NCBI GenBank assembly: GCA_031401235.1
Contig: JANNRJ010000028.1
Location: forward strand, 1-64,000
Direction: 5' to 3'
From: UBA3006 sp031401235
Lineage (GTDB): Bacteria; Actinomycetota; Acidimicrobiia; Acidimicrobiales; Ilumatobacteraceae
Length of the DNA: 64,000 bases
Part shown: positions 17,256 through 25,986 of the stretch, piece by piece
Numbering within the stretch: the stretch's first letter is position 1
Layout: each line of letters opens with the position of its first letter
The notes under the pieces: generated by a model
The model's input: the letters and a program-made list of their open reading frames with translations, nothing else
Told to the model about the DNA's origin: nothing
Databases searched by the model: none
Translations under genes and position numbers: made by a program

Positions 17256-19367
17256 ATGACGTTTTTGCGAACTTTTGTCTCTTCGGCATTTCGTCCACGT
17301 CAACATTCCTACGATTCAAGCATTGAAACCAGATACATCAATCGTGAATTGAGTTGGCTCAATTTCAATGAGCGCGTACTCTCGCTCGTTGCCGATCCGG
17401 ACATTCCGCTTCTAGAGCGGTGCAGATTTTCATCGATATTTAGCTCGAATTTGGATGAGTTCTTTCAGATTCGTGTCGCTGCCTTAAAGGATCAAGTTGA
17501 AGCCGGCGTGATGGAACGCACTCCCGATGGCCGCACGCCTCGCGAACAACTCGACGACATTGGCGTGATCGTCGCCGATCTTGTTGGCCGTCAAGAATCG
17601 CTGTGGACCGAGGTTCTCAAGCCTGAGTTGACGATCAACGAAATCGAAATTGTTTCTTGGGACTCGCTGAACTCAATTGATCGTGAACATCTTGTCAACG
17701 AGTTTGAATCACGGATTTTCCCAGTGCTCACGCCTTTGGCGGTCGACCCGGCACATCCATTTCCGTATATCTCCAATTTGGCGCTCAACCTTGCCGTCGT
17801 GGCCCGCGACCCGCGAACTAATGACCACCGCTTTGCTCGGGTGAAGTTGCCCCAAACATTTCCACGCTTTATGCCACTAGCGGTAGGGACGAGATTCGTG
17901 ATGCTGGAAGACGTCGTGGCGGCCAATCTTGGCCGGCTCTTTCAGGGAATGACGATTGAGCAGTGTTTCACCTTTAGGGTCACACGAAACGCTGACCTAT
18001 CGCTTGACGATGAAGATGCGGAAGATCTCCTCGCGGCCGTCGAGATGGAACTTCGTCGCCGTCGTTTCGGTCGTGCAGTTCGTTTGGAAGTGCCAGAAGA
18101 TATTTCCCGAGAAGTTCTTGATCTAATGGTTGATGAACTTGAACTCGACAAGAATGATGTGACGTATCATCGCAGCATCATTGACATGAGCGGGTTGTCG
18201 CAACTCGCGTCGCTTGATAAACCAAAAATCCGATATCGAACGTGGAAACCCCTTACGGCCGGTCGACTTGCGGCCGCTGAAGAATCTGGCCGGTCAATAT
18301 TTAGTGTCATTCGTGAGCGTCAACTACTAGTGCATCATCCGCACGAATCTTTTTCATCTTCGGCCGATGCGTTTGTTCAACAGGCCGCAGTTGATCCGAA
18401 TGTTCTGTCAATCAAAATGACGCTTTATCGCACCTCGGGTGACAGTTCAATTGCTAGGCATTTGATTAAGGCGTCAGAGTTAGGTAAACAGGTCGCAGTT
18501 GTACTTGAATTGCAAGCGCGATTTGACGAGGCTCGAAATGTATCGTGGGCCAAAGAACTTGAATACGCCGGAGTACATGTCACCTACGGAATTGTCGGTC
18601 TCAAAACTCATGCAAAATGTATTCTCGTCGTGCGTAACGATCCTGATCGGATGCGCAGGTATGTGCATGTCGGTACTGGCAACTACAACTCGGTGACGGC
18701 GCGCCTGTACGAAGACATCGGATATTTCACGTGCGAAGAGTCCGTTGGATCTGATGTCACTGAGTTATTCAATTACCTGACTGGATACGGGAAAGAACCA
18801 AATTATCAATCGCTGATTGTTGCGCCGCATCAATTGCGATCGAAAATAATTGATCTTGTCAACAAAGAAATTTCTTTTGGCACCGAGGGCCGAGTTGCTC
18901 TGAAGTTGAACTCAATATCAGATCCTCAAGTTATCGAGTCACTATATGCGGCGAGCCAAGCCGGGGTACAAGTTGAGGCCATTGTGCGAGGAATTTGCTG
19001 TGTTCGTGCGGGTGTCCCCGGATTGTCCGACAATATTCGAGTGCGTTCGATTTTGGGAAGATATCTGGAACATTCGCGTATTTACCGATTTGGTCACGGC
19101 TCATCAGATGATTCTGCACTCCATCTGATTGGATCGGCAGACTTGATGGGTCGAAATTTGGACGGTCGAGTGGAGGCCCTTGTTCCACTTACCCACGAAA
19201 AGCATCGTATGTGGCTGGATGCTGTGCTGGGTTTTCTCCTGGATGATTCCGTGGTGCACTTTGCGCTGATGCCCGACGACACTTGGGAGCGAAGAGGTAC
19301 CGATGGATTTGCAAACGATGCACAGCAGCGTCTACATGAATGGGTTGTGGCAACACAAGTTCGATAA
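17256..19367 (+). CDS. ppk: Polyphosphate kinase 1
   Basis: A protein of 703 residues, the usual Ppk1 length. It begins with YINRELSWLNFNERVL (N domain), followed by the head domain with HPFPYISNLALNLAV and two PLD-like catalytic domains. The autophosphorylated His is H452 in GLKTHAKCILVV; the second catalytic His is H606 in LEHSRIYRF, 154 residues on, close to the E. coli spacing. Ppk1 reversibly moves the ATP gamma-phosphate onto polyphosphate. It lies between ppx and phoU-senX3-regX3, a clear phosphate-storage neighbourhood. Confidence 0.97.
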   Translation: MTFLRTFVSSAFRPRQHSYDSSIETRYINRELSWLNFNERVLSLVADPDIPLLERCRFSSIFSSNLDEFFQIRVAALKDQVEAGVMERTPDGRTPREQLDDIGVIVADLVGRQESLWTEVLKPELTINEIEIVSWDSLNSIDREHLVNEFESRIFPVLTPLAVDPAHPFPYISNLALNLAVVARDPRTNDHRFARVKLPQTFPRFMPLAVGTRFVMLEDVVAANLGRLFQGMTIEQCFTFRVTRNADLSLDDEDAEDLLAAVEMELRRRRFGRAVRLEVPEDISREVLDLMVDELELDKNDVTYHRSIIDMSGLSQLASLDKPKIRYRTWKPLTAGRLAAAEESGRSIFSVIRERQLLVHHPHESFSSSADAFVQQAAVDPNVLSIKMTLYRTSGDSSIARHLIKASELGKQVAVVLELQARFDEARNVSWAKELEYAGVHVTYGIVGLKTHAKCILVVRNDPDRMRRYVHVGTGNYNSVTARLYEDIGYFTCEESVGSDVTELFNYLTGYGKEPNYQSLIVAPHQLRSKIIDLVNKEISFGTEGRVALKLNSISDPQVIESLYAASQAGVQVEAIVRGICCVRAGVPGLSDNIRVRSILGRYLEHSRIYRFGHGSSDDSALHLIGSADLMGRNLDGRVEALVPLTHEKHRMWLDAVLGFLLDDSVVHFALMPDDTWERRGTDGFANDAQQRLHEWVVATQVR

Positions 19368-19383
19368 GCACAGACACTGCGCT

Positions 19384-19401
19384 ATTCACTGGATAGTCAC
19401 C
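19384..19401 (+). promoter_or_regulatory. PHO-box-like direct repeat before phoU
   Basis: ATTCACT (19384-19390) and AGTCACC (19395-19401) are spaced by exactly 11 nt. This is the period of the actinobacterial PhoP/RegX3 recognition repeat (consensus about GTTCACC). The match is weaker than the one before pstS, but position and period agree. It would let RegX3 regulate its own phoU-senX3-regX3 unit. Confidence 0.45.
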
Positions 19402-19438
19402 CAAAGTTAGGGTTCTCGTAACCAATTACGGTGGCGAA

Positions 19439-20188
19439 TTGATAGTACAGTTTGACGGCGTGGAAGAGTTGCGAAAATCATTTCATCAAGAACTTGATTC
19501 TTTGCGCGAAAGGGTCGTGAGGCTTGGCGCGTCGGTTGTAGAGGCAATACCCCGCGCGACCGCGGCGCTTCTAGACGGTGATCTTGAGGGAGCCGACTTT
19601 TTGGTACAGGCCGATGATGAGATCGACGCCCGCACCATCGACATAGAAGATGCATGCTTTCAACAACTTGCTCTGCAGTCGCCAGTTGCCGGCGATTTGA
19701 GACAGTTGGTCTCGATTATCAAAATCGTGGGAGAACTAGAGCGTTCGGCTGACTTGGCGGTGAACATCTGCAAGGCTGCACGCCGAATTTACGGTCACGA
19801 CCTAGATCCAGTTCTGCGCGGCCTTATCAGCAAAATGAGTGAGCAGGCCCAGCAGTTGTACATTGCGGCGATGGATGCATTTGAGAATAACGACGTACCA
19901 AAAGCGGCGGCAATCGATGACATGGATTCGTTCCTCGATGGACTCCACCGACAGTTCATCCAAGAGATTTTCGAAAGCCATGCGCGTCAAAAGATCGATC
20001 TACAGGTGGCCGTTCAAATGGCCGTCGTTGCTCGTTTTTATGAACGCATTGGTGACCATGCGGTGAATGTCGGTGAGCGCACTCGATTTATTCTCACTGG
20101 TTGGATGCCGGAGCATCGGGGGGCAGAGCGATTTCGGGCCAAGAATCGGGAATCGAAACCCTCATTCCCCGTGACTGACTCGCTATAG
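19439..20188 (+). CDS. phoU: Phosphate signalling protein PhoU
   Basis: About 249 residues with a TTG start; a GTG at 19460 is an alternative that gives a more usual N-terminus. It contains two PhoU three-helix repeats, each with the metal-binding E/D-x-x-x-D pattern: KIVGELERSADLAVNICK near residue 100 and VARFYERIGDHAVNVGERT near 205. PhoU bridges the Pst transporter and the histidine kinase, keeping the pho response off when phosphate is plentiful. Here it directly precedes senX3 (10-nt gap), so kinase and inhibitor are co-expressed. Confidence 0.93.
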   Translation: MIVQFDGVEELRKSFHQELDSLRERVVRLGASVVEAIPRATAALLDGDLEGADFLVQADDEIDARTIDIEDACFQQLALQSPVAGDLRQLVSIIKIVGELERSADLAVNICKAARRIYGHDLDPVLRGLISKMSEQAQQLYIAAMDAFENNDVPKAAAIDDMDSFLDGLHRQFIQEIFESHARQKIDLQVAVQMAVVARFYERIGDHAVNVGERTRFILTGWMPEHRGAERFRAKNRESKPSFPVTDSL

Positions 20189-20198
20189 CGATTGCTGA

Positions 20199-21272
20199 AT
20201 GAAGCTTCGTCGAAGGCGGGCTGACTCGGCTCCCAAGGATTCACAATTCACGGGCTCTTCAGAGTCAACACCAAACCCGATTGCCGATCAATTGCGCTCA
20301 GCTTTTGATGCACTGCCAATTGGAGTCGTAATTACAGACCGAAATGGTGGTCGTCCGATACATAATCGTGCTGGTGCGGCAATGACCGGTATTCGTCACA
20401 TTGATATTCTCGTGCAGGAAGCCGTGGACGAACTATTAGCTTCTTCTCAGGGATCCGAATTGGTTCACAAAACTGTCGAAATTTCGGGACCTCCCACTAA
20501 GTACTTCACAATCCAAATTCAGCCTCTTGACGTCGGTGGGGCAATGGCTACGTTTGAGGACGTCACCCAAAAAGTTCTCACCGATACGGTACGAACCGAT
20601 TTCGTGGCCAATCTCAGTCATGAGTTGAAGACCCCGGTGGGTGGAATCGCCGCATTAGGTGACATTATGGTTGAGGAAACTGATCCGAAGGTAGTCAAGC
20701 GACTCGCCGAAGGCATTGTCACCGAGGCATACCGATTATCAGCCTTGGTTGATGATCTTTTGGACCTATCACGAATTGAATCTGGGGCCACATTAAATTG
20801 GGCTCCAATCAATGTTTCCGCTGTGATCAACGAAGCGGTTGGCAGTTCGCGAAATTTTGCACAACGACATCAAGTTGCCTTGATCGTAGGGCAAAATTCA
20901 CCTGTTTATGTTTACGGTGACAGAAGTCAATTGGTTTCTGCCTTGCTGAACCTTGTCGAAAACGCGGTCAAGTACAGCGAATCAAATTCGTCGGTCCAAG
21001 TACATAGCGAAATAGTTGGAACCGAAGTTCGAATATCGGTGACTGATCAAGGAATCGGAATTGCGGCCAAGGATCACGAACGAGTCTTTGAACGTTTTTA
21101 CCGAGTTGATCGCGCCCGAAGTCGCGCAACTGGCGGAACAGGACTTGGGTTATCAATCGTTCGGCATGTCGTCACCAATCACGGCGGACGGATTGAATTG
21201 GTGTCGGAAGAGGGATTAGGGGCCAATTTCACCATAATTTTGCCGCAACTGGAGAATTCCTCAAGTGAATAA
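20199..21272 (+). CDS. senX3: Sensor histidine kinase, SenX3/PhoR type, soluble
   Basis: A protein of 357 residues. Residues 30-125 form a PAS-like sensor (AFDALPIGVVITDRNG...). The H-box phosphoacceptor is H141 (ANLSHELKTPVGG), with N-box NLVENAVKY, G1 DQGIGI, F-box ERFYRVD and G2 GTGLGLSIV. No membrane segment is visible, whereas textbook SenX3/PhoR kinases have one or two. It presumably senses phosphate through PhoU and the Pst transporter in the cytoplasm. Its stop overlaps the regX3 start by 8 nt, indicating translational coupling. Confidence 0.9.
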   Translation: MKLRRRRADSAPKDSQFTGSSESTPNPIADQLRSAFDALPIGVVITDRNGGRPIHNRAGAAMTGIRHIDILVQEAVDELLASSQGSELVHKTVEISGPPTKYFTIQIQPLDVGGAMATFEDVTQKVLTDTVRTDFVANLSHELKTPVGGIAALGDIMVEETDPKVVKRLAEGIVTEAYRLSALVDDLLDLSRIESGATLNWAPINVSAVINEAVGSSRNFAQRHQVALIVGQNSPVYVYGDRSQLVSALLNLVENAVKYSESNSSVQVHSEIVGTEVRISVTDQGIGIAAKDHERVFERFYRVDRARSRATGGTGLGLSIVRHVVTNHGGRIELVSEEGLGANFTIILPQLENSSSE

Positions 21273-21981
21273 ACGCAATGAGTTTCCCACGGTGTTTGTT
21301 GTCGAGGACGAGGAATCCTTCGTCGAAGCGCTTGTAATCGGATTGCGGCGGGAAGGTTTTAATGTCGAGGTTGCGCGTGATGGGGCAGAAGCGTTGGCAG
21401 CATTTGATTCGGTGAAACCGGACATTGTGTTGTTGGATGTGATGTTGCCGAAAGTGTCTGGAACTGATGTCTGTCGTGAACTGCGCAAGAAGAGTCAGGT
21501 TCCAATCATTATGGTCTCGGCCAAAGGCGCCGAAATAGATACTGTCGTTGGCCTTGAAGTGGGCGCCGACGATTACATCGTGAAGCCTTACAGGCTGCAC
21601 GAATTAGTCGCTCGGATTCGGGCCGCGTTACGACGCAGTACGTTGTCAACGATTGACGAGCAGGGATCTGTTTTGAAAACCGTACTTGTCGGGGACGTGA
21701 GCATCAACCCTGATCAGCACGTTGTCACAGTTCGAGGCAACATAGTGAAGATGCCCTTAAAAGAGTTTGAATTGCTTTATGTCTTGATGGTTAATGCCGG
21801 GCGAGTACTCACTCGTGAGACACTGATTGATCGAGTCTGGGGCAGTGACTATTACGGAGACACCAAAACACTTGACGTTCACATCAAGCGATTGCGGGCA
21901 AAAGTGGAGGATGACCAATTGACTCCGGCTCGGGTGGTGACCATTCGTGGTCTTGGCTACAAATACGAGAAGATAGGTTGA
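21265..21981 (+). CDS. regX3: Response regulator RegX3/PhoP (OmpR family)
   Basis: A protein of 238 residues with a GTG start inside the end of senX3. The receiver domain has the acidic pair E14-D15, the phosphoacceptor D58 (PDIVLLDVMLP) and a switch Lys in VKPY. The C-terminal OmpR-type winged helix has the recognition region GDTKTLDVHIKRLRAKVE. By family it binds 11-nt direct repeats and activates phosphate-starvation genes. Candidate sites in this window lie before pstS and phoU. Confidence 0.95.
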   Translation: MNKRNEFPTVFVVEDEESFVEALVIGLRREGFNVEVARDGAEALAAFDSVKPDIVLLDVMLPKVSGTDVCRELRKKSQVPIIMVSAKGAEIDTVVGLEVGADDYIVKPYRLHELVARIRAALRRSTLSTIDEQGSVLKTVLVGDVSINPDQHVVTVRGNIVKMPLKEFELLYVLMVNAGRVLTRETLIDRVWGSDYYGDTKTLDVHIKRLRAKVEDDQLTPARVVTIRGLGYKYEKIG

Positions 21982-23177
21982 TCAGAAACCGCCGTCGATT
22001 ACTCGGGTTGTCTCCTGCCTCCCCACTAACGAGGCTCGCCCGAGTACACGGTTATATGGCCGCCGCCGACACTTTTTTAGCGGTTTCCCTGGCTGATTCT
22101 CTGTTTCTTTCGATAAGTCCGGATGCCGCGCGAAGCAAAGTACTGCTTTTTCTTGCTCTCAGTTTGGCGCCTTTTGCAATTCTCGCTCCGCTTGTTGGTC
22201 CGTACATAGATCGAATTCGAGGGGGGCGACGACTTACCGTATTCGTGGTTGGTCTCGCTCGAGCGCTCGTCGTGGTTCTGATGGTGGGCCGAATTGATTC
22301 GCTCCTGTTATTTCCTTTGGCGTTCATTTCTTTGGTGCTCTCCAAAATCTATGCGGTGTCACGATCGTCGCTAGTACCGACCCTTGTGCAAAGTGATGAC
22401 GAGCTGGTAGCCGCCAATGGCAAACTTGGTCTTGTCACCGGGGTCGTCAGTTTTTTGGCAGTTGTTCCGGCCGGGTTGGCGCACCTCATCGGTTCGGAAG
22501 TGTCGTTGATTGGTTCGGCAGTCCTGTTCGTTGCTGCCGCATGGATGGCATTAAAACTACCCAAACATGTGGCCGCGGTCAGTGGTCCAGTTCAGCGACT
22601 AGAGCTTGAAGAACTTCATCGACCACAAGTGATGTATGCGGCCCTGGCAATGATGCTGTTGCGGGGTGCGGTGGGATTCATGTTCTTTCATTTGGCATTT
22701 TGGTTGCGTGATCAAAGTGCGGGAACAGCATGGTTTGCCCTTGCTTTGGGGCTGGCTTCGCTGGCAACAATGCTTGCCAATGGAATTGCTCCGTTTCTTC
22801 GGCGGCGCGTACCCGAGCAGGTGATGCTCGGGGTGACGCTTGTAACTCTGGCTGTAGTCGGAATAATTACTGGCTACAAGGGTGGGATAACCGCAGGTAT
22901 TGTCCTGTCGGCGACCGTTAACGGAGTAGCCGCTATTGGTCGACTTTCGTTTGAAGCAATAGTTCAGGCAAGTGCCCCAGACGCGAATCGCGCTCGGGCA
23001 TTTGTGCAATTCGAAACACGCAATCAATTGGCCTGGGTGTTTGGTGGACTCATCGCCGTCGTTTTTGCTCCACCTGGCGCGGTCGGTTTTGCGCTTGTGG
23101 GAGTTACTGGATTAGTGGGTAGCGCATACTTTGTGATGCGTACGCGGCTATTGAATTTCAAGACGCGCGAGCCATAG
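21978..23177 (+). CDS. MFS-type transporter
   Basis: A protein of 399 residues with a TTG start overlapping the regX3 stop by 4 nt (TTGA). It is hydrophobic throughout, with about 10-12 membrane helices, and the first loop PYIDRIRGGRRLTVFVVG is an A-motif variant. The C-terminal half has a second loop FLRRRVPEQVML. Overlap with regX3 suggests it is transcribed with the phosphate regulators, but nothing shows that it carries phosphate. The substrate is unknown. Confidence 0.8.
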   Translation: MIRNRRRLLGLSPASPLTRLARVHGYMAAADTFLAVSLADSLFLSISPDAARSKVLLFLALSLAPFAILAPLVGPYIDRIRGGRRLTVFVVGLARALVVVLMVGRIDSLLLFPLAFISLVLSKIYAVSRSSLVPTLVQSDDELVAANGKLGLVTGVVSFLAVVPAGLAHLIGSEVSLIGSAVLFVAAAWMALKLPKHVAAVSGPVQRLELEELHRPQVMYAALAMMLLRGAVGFMFFHLAFWLRDQSAGTAWFALALGLASLATMLANGIAPFLRRRVPEQVMLGVTLVTLAVVGIITGYKGGITAGIVLSATVNGVAAIGRLSFEAIVQASAPDANRARAFVQFETRNQLAWVFGGLIAVVFAPPGAVGFALVGVTGLVGSAYFVMRTRLLNFKTREP

Positions 23178-24335
23178 TCCTGGCGCATCCAATTCACTAG
23201 GGGTTGGCAAGTTACCTGGAGCGCTAAAGAGTTGGGCGATACCGTCGTTTCCCGATCGCTCGACGACCCCATCTATAAAGGTGCGACCTCGCTCAATTTG
23301 TTGCCGAGTGAGACGCAAACCAAGTAACTGTTCCAGAAACACGTCATTGGACCCAGATTCGACGCGTCGTCGCCGTACGGCTTCAGCAATCTGAGTACCA
23401 CCGCCAAGTACTCGAGATGCGACCGCATCAACAGAGTGGTCGATGAAGCCGATGATCGCGGCAACCATTGCATCCAGGGTTGGGGAAAGTGCTTCTTGTT
23501 CCGAGGAACGTACCGCACCAAGAATGAGCGATGGGTCGCTGAGAAACTTTTGCAGCATTGCCATTGGATCACTACTGGTGACTTCGATTCCTGTCATTCG
23601 TTCAAACATTGCGGTTGGGTTTGGTCGGAACCCTGCAACATAGCGTCGAACGGTAGTTGAAATAGTTTCACGGACATGATTTACGCCGAGAACAGCGTGC
23701 GCGGTGAGTTCTTGGATGAGTACCCACATCCGCACGTCATCGATTGGAATGCTCCAATCGGTGGCAAATGAATTGATGTTCGACGGCACCAATAACAACT
23801 GATTAGCCGGGTCGCGCGGAAGTGGAATGTCGTATTGCCCGAAGGCATGATGCGACATCGTGCCGACCATTGATCCGACCGACATTCCCATCATTGCCGG
23901 GGCCATCATTTTGGCTAGACCAGCCATCATCGCTGCCATTGAATCTTCAGACTCAAGTTCAGATGAGTCCTTGGAGATGACATCGACACCACTAAGCGAT
24001 GAAGCAAGGGTTGTGAAAAGTGGCTTGTACGCCTCAAGAGTGTGGTGGCACCAAATGCTCTTGTTCACCACTAATAATGTGCGCGGATGATCTGTGGGGT
24101 TTGTCGAAAGTCCGGTATGGATTTCGACGTGCAATTGAGCGATTGGTGCCAGTGTTTCGAGAATTATGCGGTCGGCAGGATCCACGTTTGCTTCGGCGGT
24201 ATTGCCATTTAGGGCCGTTGTCATCGCGATTTGACGGGCGACATCCCATTGCAGTGGACCTTGCGAGGAAATCGCCTTCATCATGTCGCCAAAGAACGGC
24301 AGGCCAGCGAAGGCGTTTTCGTCAGGGTCACTCAT
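23148..24335 (-). CDS. Zincin-like DUF2342 protein with degenerate HExxH
   Basis: A protein of 395 residues resembling the actinobacterial DUF2342 (zincin_2) family. It has an N-terminal FFGDMMKAISSQGPLQWDVARQIA block, a Met-rich hydrophobic stretch (AAMMAGLAKMMAPAMMGMSVGSMVG) and the central region where relatives carry a zinc motif. Here that motif reads Q208-E-L-T-A212-H (WVLIQELTAHAVLG), so the first and third zinc ligands of HExxH are lost. Activity is therefore doubtful. Its start overlaps the end of the protease-like gene upstream by 8 nt; the 3' end overlaps the opposing MFS gene. Confidence 0.72.
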   Translation of the reverse strand: MSDPDENAFAGLPFFGDMMKAISSQGPLQWDVARQIAMTTALNGNTAEANVDPADRIILETLAPIAQLHVEIHTGLSTNPTDHPRTLLVVNKSIWCHHTLEAYKPLFTTLASSLSGVDVISKDSSELESEDSMAAMMAGLAKMMAPAMMGMSVGSMVGTMSHHAFGQYDIPLPRDPANQLLLVPSNINSFATDWSIPIDDVRMWVLIQELTAHAVLGVNHVRETISTTVRRYVAGFRPNPTAMFERMTGIEVTSSDPMAMLQKFLSDPSLILGAVRSSEQEALSPTLDAMVAAIIGFIDHSVDAVASRVLGGGTQIAEAVRRRRVESGSNDVFLEQLLGLRLTRQQIERGRTFIDGVVERSGNDGIAQLFSAPGNLPTPSELDAPGLWLARLEIQ

Positions 24336-25185
24336 CAGACGATGTTATGCCGACTTGCGACAAAATATTTTCGAGCATGACCATCGGAATAACCCATTGG
24401 GCTCCGTTTACGTACACACACCAACCAATTGCCGCGCCTTGCTCATCTACTGCGAGGCCACTCAACTTTGAACCTGAAGGCGAGTCAACCGGCCAAAGTT
24501 GCTTGGCTTGCGCGAGGTCCTTGGTAGAGAGACCAATTATTGCGGCGGTGACATCGCGATCGACGATCCACACCAATTCGCCGTGAGCGATCTTTGCTTC
24601 CACCGTCGTGACCGGACTTTTCGACATAGTTTCGGTCGCATAAATTGGCTCAAAGTTCAATCTACGTAGCCAAGCGATTCCAAATTTCTGGTCGATCGCC
24701 ACTACTTGAGATACGTAACTTTGTCCGTCGGCATCAACAATGTTGACTATCAGATTCTCCGTCAAATCATTTGCGGAACTTAGAAAAAATCCGGCTTGTG
24801 GCATAGCGAGGACCGGTTGCGATGAGTTGCTCAAATGCGGGATCACACTTCTCAGATCGTCGATCGACGTGGACCCAGCAGTCATCTGATACGCAGACTT
24901 ATCTTGGTCGATGTACGCTCCGCGGGTCTGAATTTCTACCGCAGGCGAACGAGGAGTTACCACTCCCAACAAAACGAGAGAAATCACAACGCTGACACAT
25001 GCCGACCCAATGGCGACAAGACGGAATTCACGATGAACCGGTGGGGCGGTGATTCGCGGGGCGAATTGATCTCGCAACTCGCTGGGATGCCTCCACTGGC
25101 GCTCATAAGGAGGAATTGGTGCAACAAAGTTAATCTGGTCATCATCAAAGTCGTCAGGTGACATCGGAGTTGAATCACCATTCAC
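24328..25185 (-). CDS. Membrane-anchored HtrA-like protein without catalytic triad
   Basis: About 285 residues from the GTG at 25185 (an ATG at 25164 is possible). The cytoplasmic N-terminus has ERQWRHPSEL, a motif I recall from actinobacterial HtrA-type proteases, followed by one membrane helix (LVAIGSACVSVVISLVLLGVV). The exterior domain looks like a trypsin fold (GFFLSSAN..., VVAIDQKFGIAWLRR, GLAVDEQGAAIGW). The expected catalytic Asp is Gly in DQKFGIAWL and the GNSGGP serine loop is replaced by GSKLSGLAV. This suggests a non-proteolytic relative, perhaps a binding or scaffold protein. Confidence 0.65.
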   Translation of the reverse strand: MNGDSTPMSPDDFDDDQINFVAPIPPYERQWRHPSELRDQFAPRITAPPVHREFRLVAIGSACVSVVISLVLLGVVTPRSPAVEIQTRGAYIDQDKSAYQMTAGSTSIDDLRSVIPHLSNSSQPVLAMPQAGFFLSSANDLTENLIVNIVDADGQSYVSQVVAIDQKFGIAWLRRLNFEPIYATETMSKSPVTTVEAKIAHGELVWIVDRDVTAAIIGLSTKDLAQAKQLWPVDSPSGSKLSGLAVDEQGAAIGWCVYVNGAQWVIPMVMLENILSQVGITSSDE

Positions 25186-25249
25186 ACGATGCAGATTACT
25201 CACCCTTGGTTTTCTATGGGTGTCGCCTACCTCAGGTACGCTGAACACG

Positions 25250-25756
25250 ATGGGTCATTCGCTGAAAGTTGATGATGGCGATACTTGGCTTGAGCTAACG
25301 GAATCGCCGCTGGATGTTGGTGTCGCATATGACTGGGCTGTTATTCCAAGATGCGGAGCGATTGTGGTGTTTTCCGGAACCGTTCGCGACCATAGCGAGG
25401 GTCGCGATGGCGTAACGGCACTCGAATATGAGTCATTCGACACAGAAGTGCTGAGGAAATTCGCTGAAATTGCGGCACAGATGCGACAGCTATGGACGGG
25501 GCTGGGACGAATCGCTCTCATTCATCGACTCGGGATGCTCCACCTTGGCGAATCATCAGTTTTAGTTGTCGTATCTTCACCACATCGACCCGAAGCCTTT
25601 GCTGCGGCGCAATTCGGTATCGATGTGCTTAAGGCGTCGGTGCCGATCTGGAAGCGGGAAAAGTGGGCTACTGGAAATGATTGGGCCATCAACAGTCACG
25701 CAATTGTTGACATCAAGGATATTCAAACACTTGTTCAAGAAGGTACGCCGACATGA
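25250..25756 (+). CDS. moaE: Molybdopterin synthase catalytic subunit
   Basis: A protein of 168 residues from the ATG at 25250; an in-frame GTG at 25220 would extend into the divergent promoter. MoaE blocks are clear: GAIVVFSGTVRDHSEG, ALEYESF, HRLGMLHLGE, SPHRPEAFAAAQFGIDVLK and PIWKREKW with the conserved lysines. Together with MoaD it adds two sulfurs to precursor Z to make molybdopterin. No other moa gene is in the window. It overlaps the next gene by 4 nt (ATGA). Confidence 0.92.
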   Translation: MGHSLKVDDGDTWLELTESPLDVGVAYDWAVIPRCGAIVVFSGTVRDHSEGRDGVTALEYESFDTEVLRKFAEIAAQMRQLWTGLGRIALIHRLGMLHLGESSVLVVVSSPHRPEAFAAAQFGIDVLKASVPIWKREKWATGNDWAINSHAIVDIKDIQTLVQEGTPT

Positions 25757-25980
25757 CCGGCGTTCTCATTGCCCTGTCGAGTCTTTCGCTACTATTCGCC
25801 ACGATCTCGGCGTTAAGTGGACTCACCCTGGCGATAATTCTCGTTCGCAACTCTCGACGGGCAAATAGCAATAGCGGAATGGTCTCATTTAATCGACACT
25901 TAGATGCACTATCCGATGATTCTCGAGCACATTTACGACAACAATTAATTGATGCTCAACAGCGTCAGCGACGGAAGTAG
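25753..25980 (+). CDS. Small single-pass membrane protein
   Basis: A protein of 75 residues. One long N-terminal membrane helix (VLIALSSLSLLFATISALSG region, residues 4-32) is followed by a basic stretch (RNSRRAN) and a charged, Gln/Arg-rich cytoplasmic tail (DDSRAHLRQQLIDAQQRQRRK). It overlaps moaE by 4 nt and ends 6 nt before mreB, so it is translated with both. I do not recognise a family; a role beside MreB at the membrane is possible but unproven. Confidence 0.65.
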   Translation: MTGVLIALSSLSLLFATISALSGLTLAIILVRNSRRANSNSGMVSFNRHLDALSDDSRAHLRQQLIDAQQRQRRK

Positions 25981-25986
25981 GCCAGC

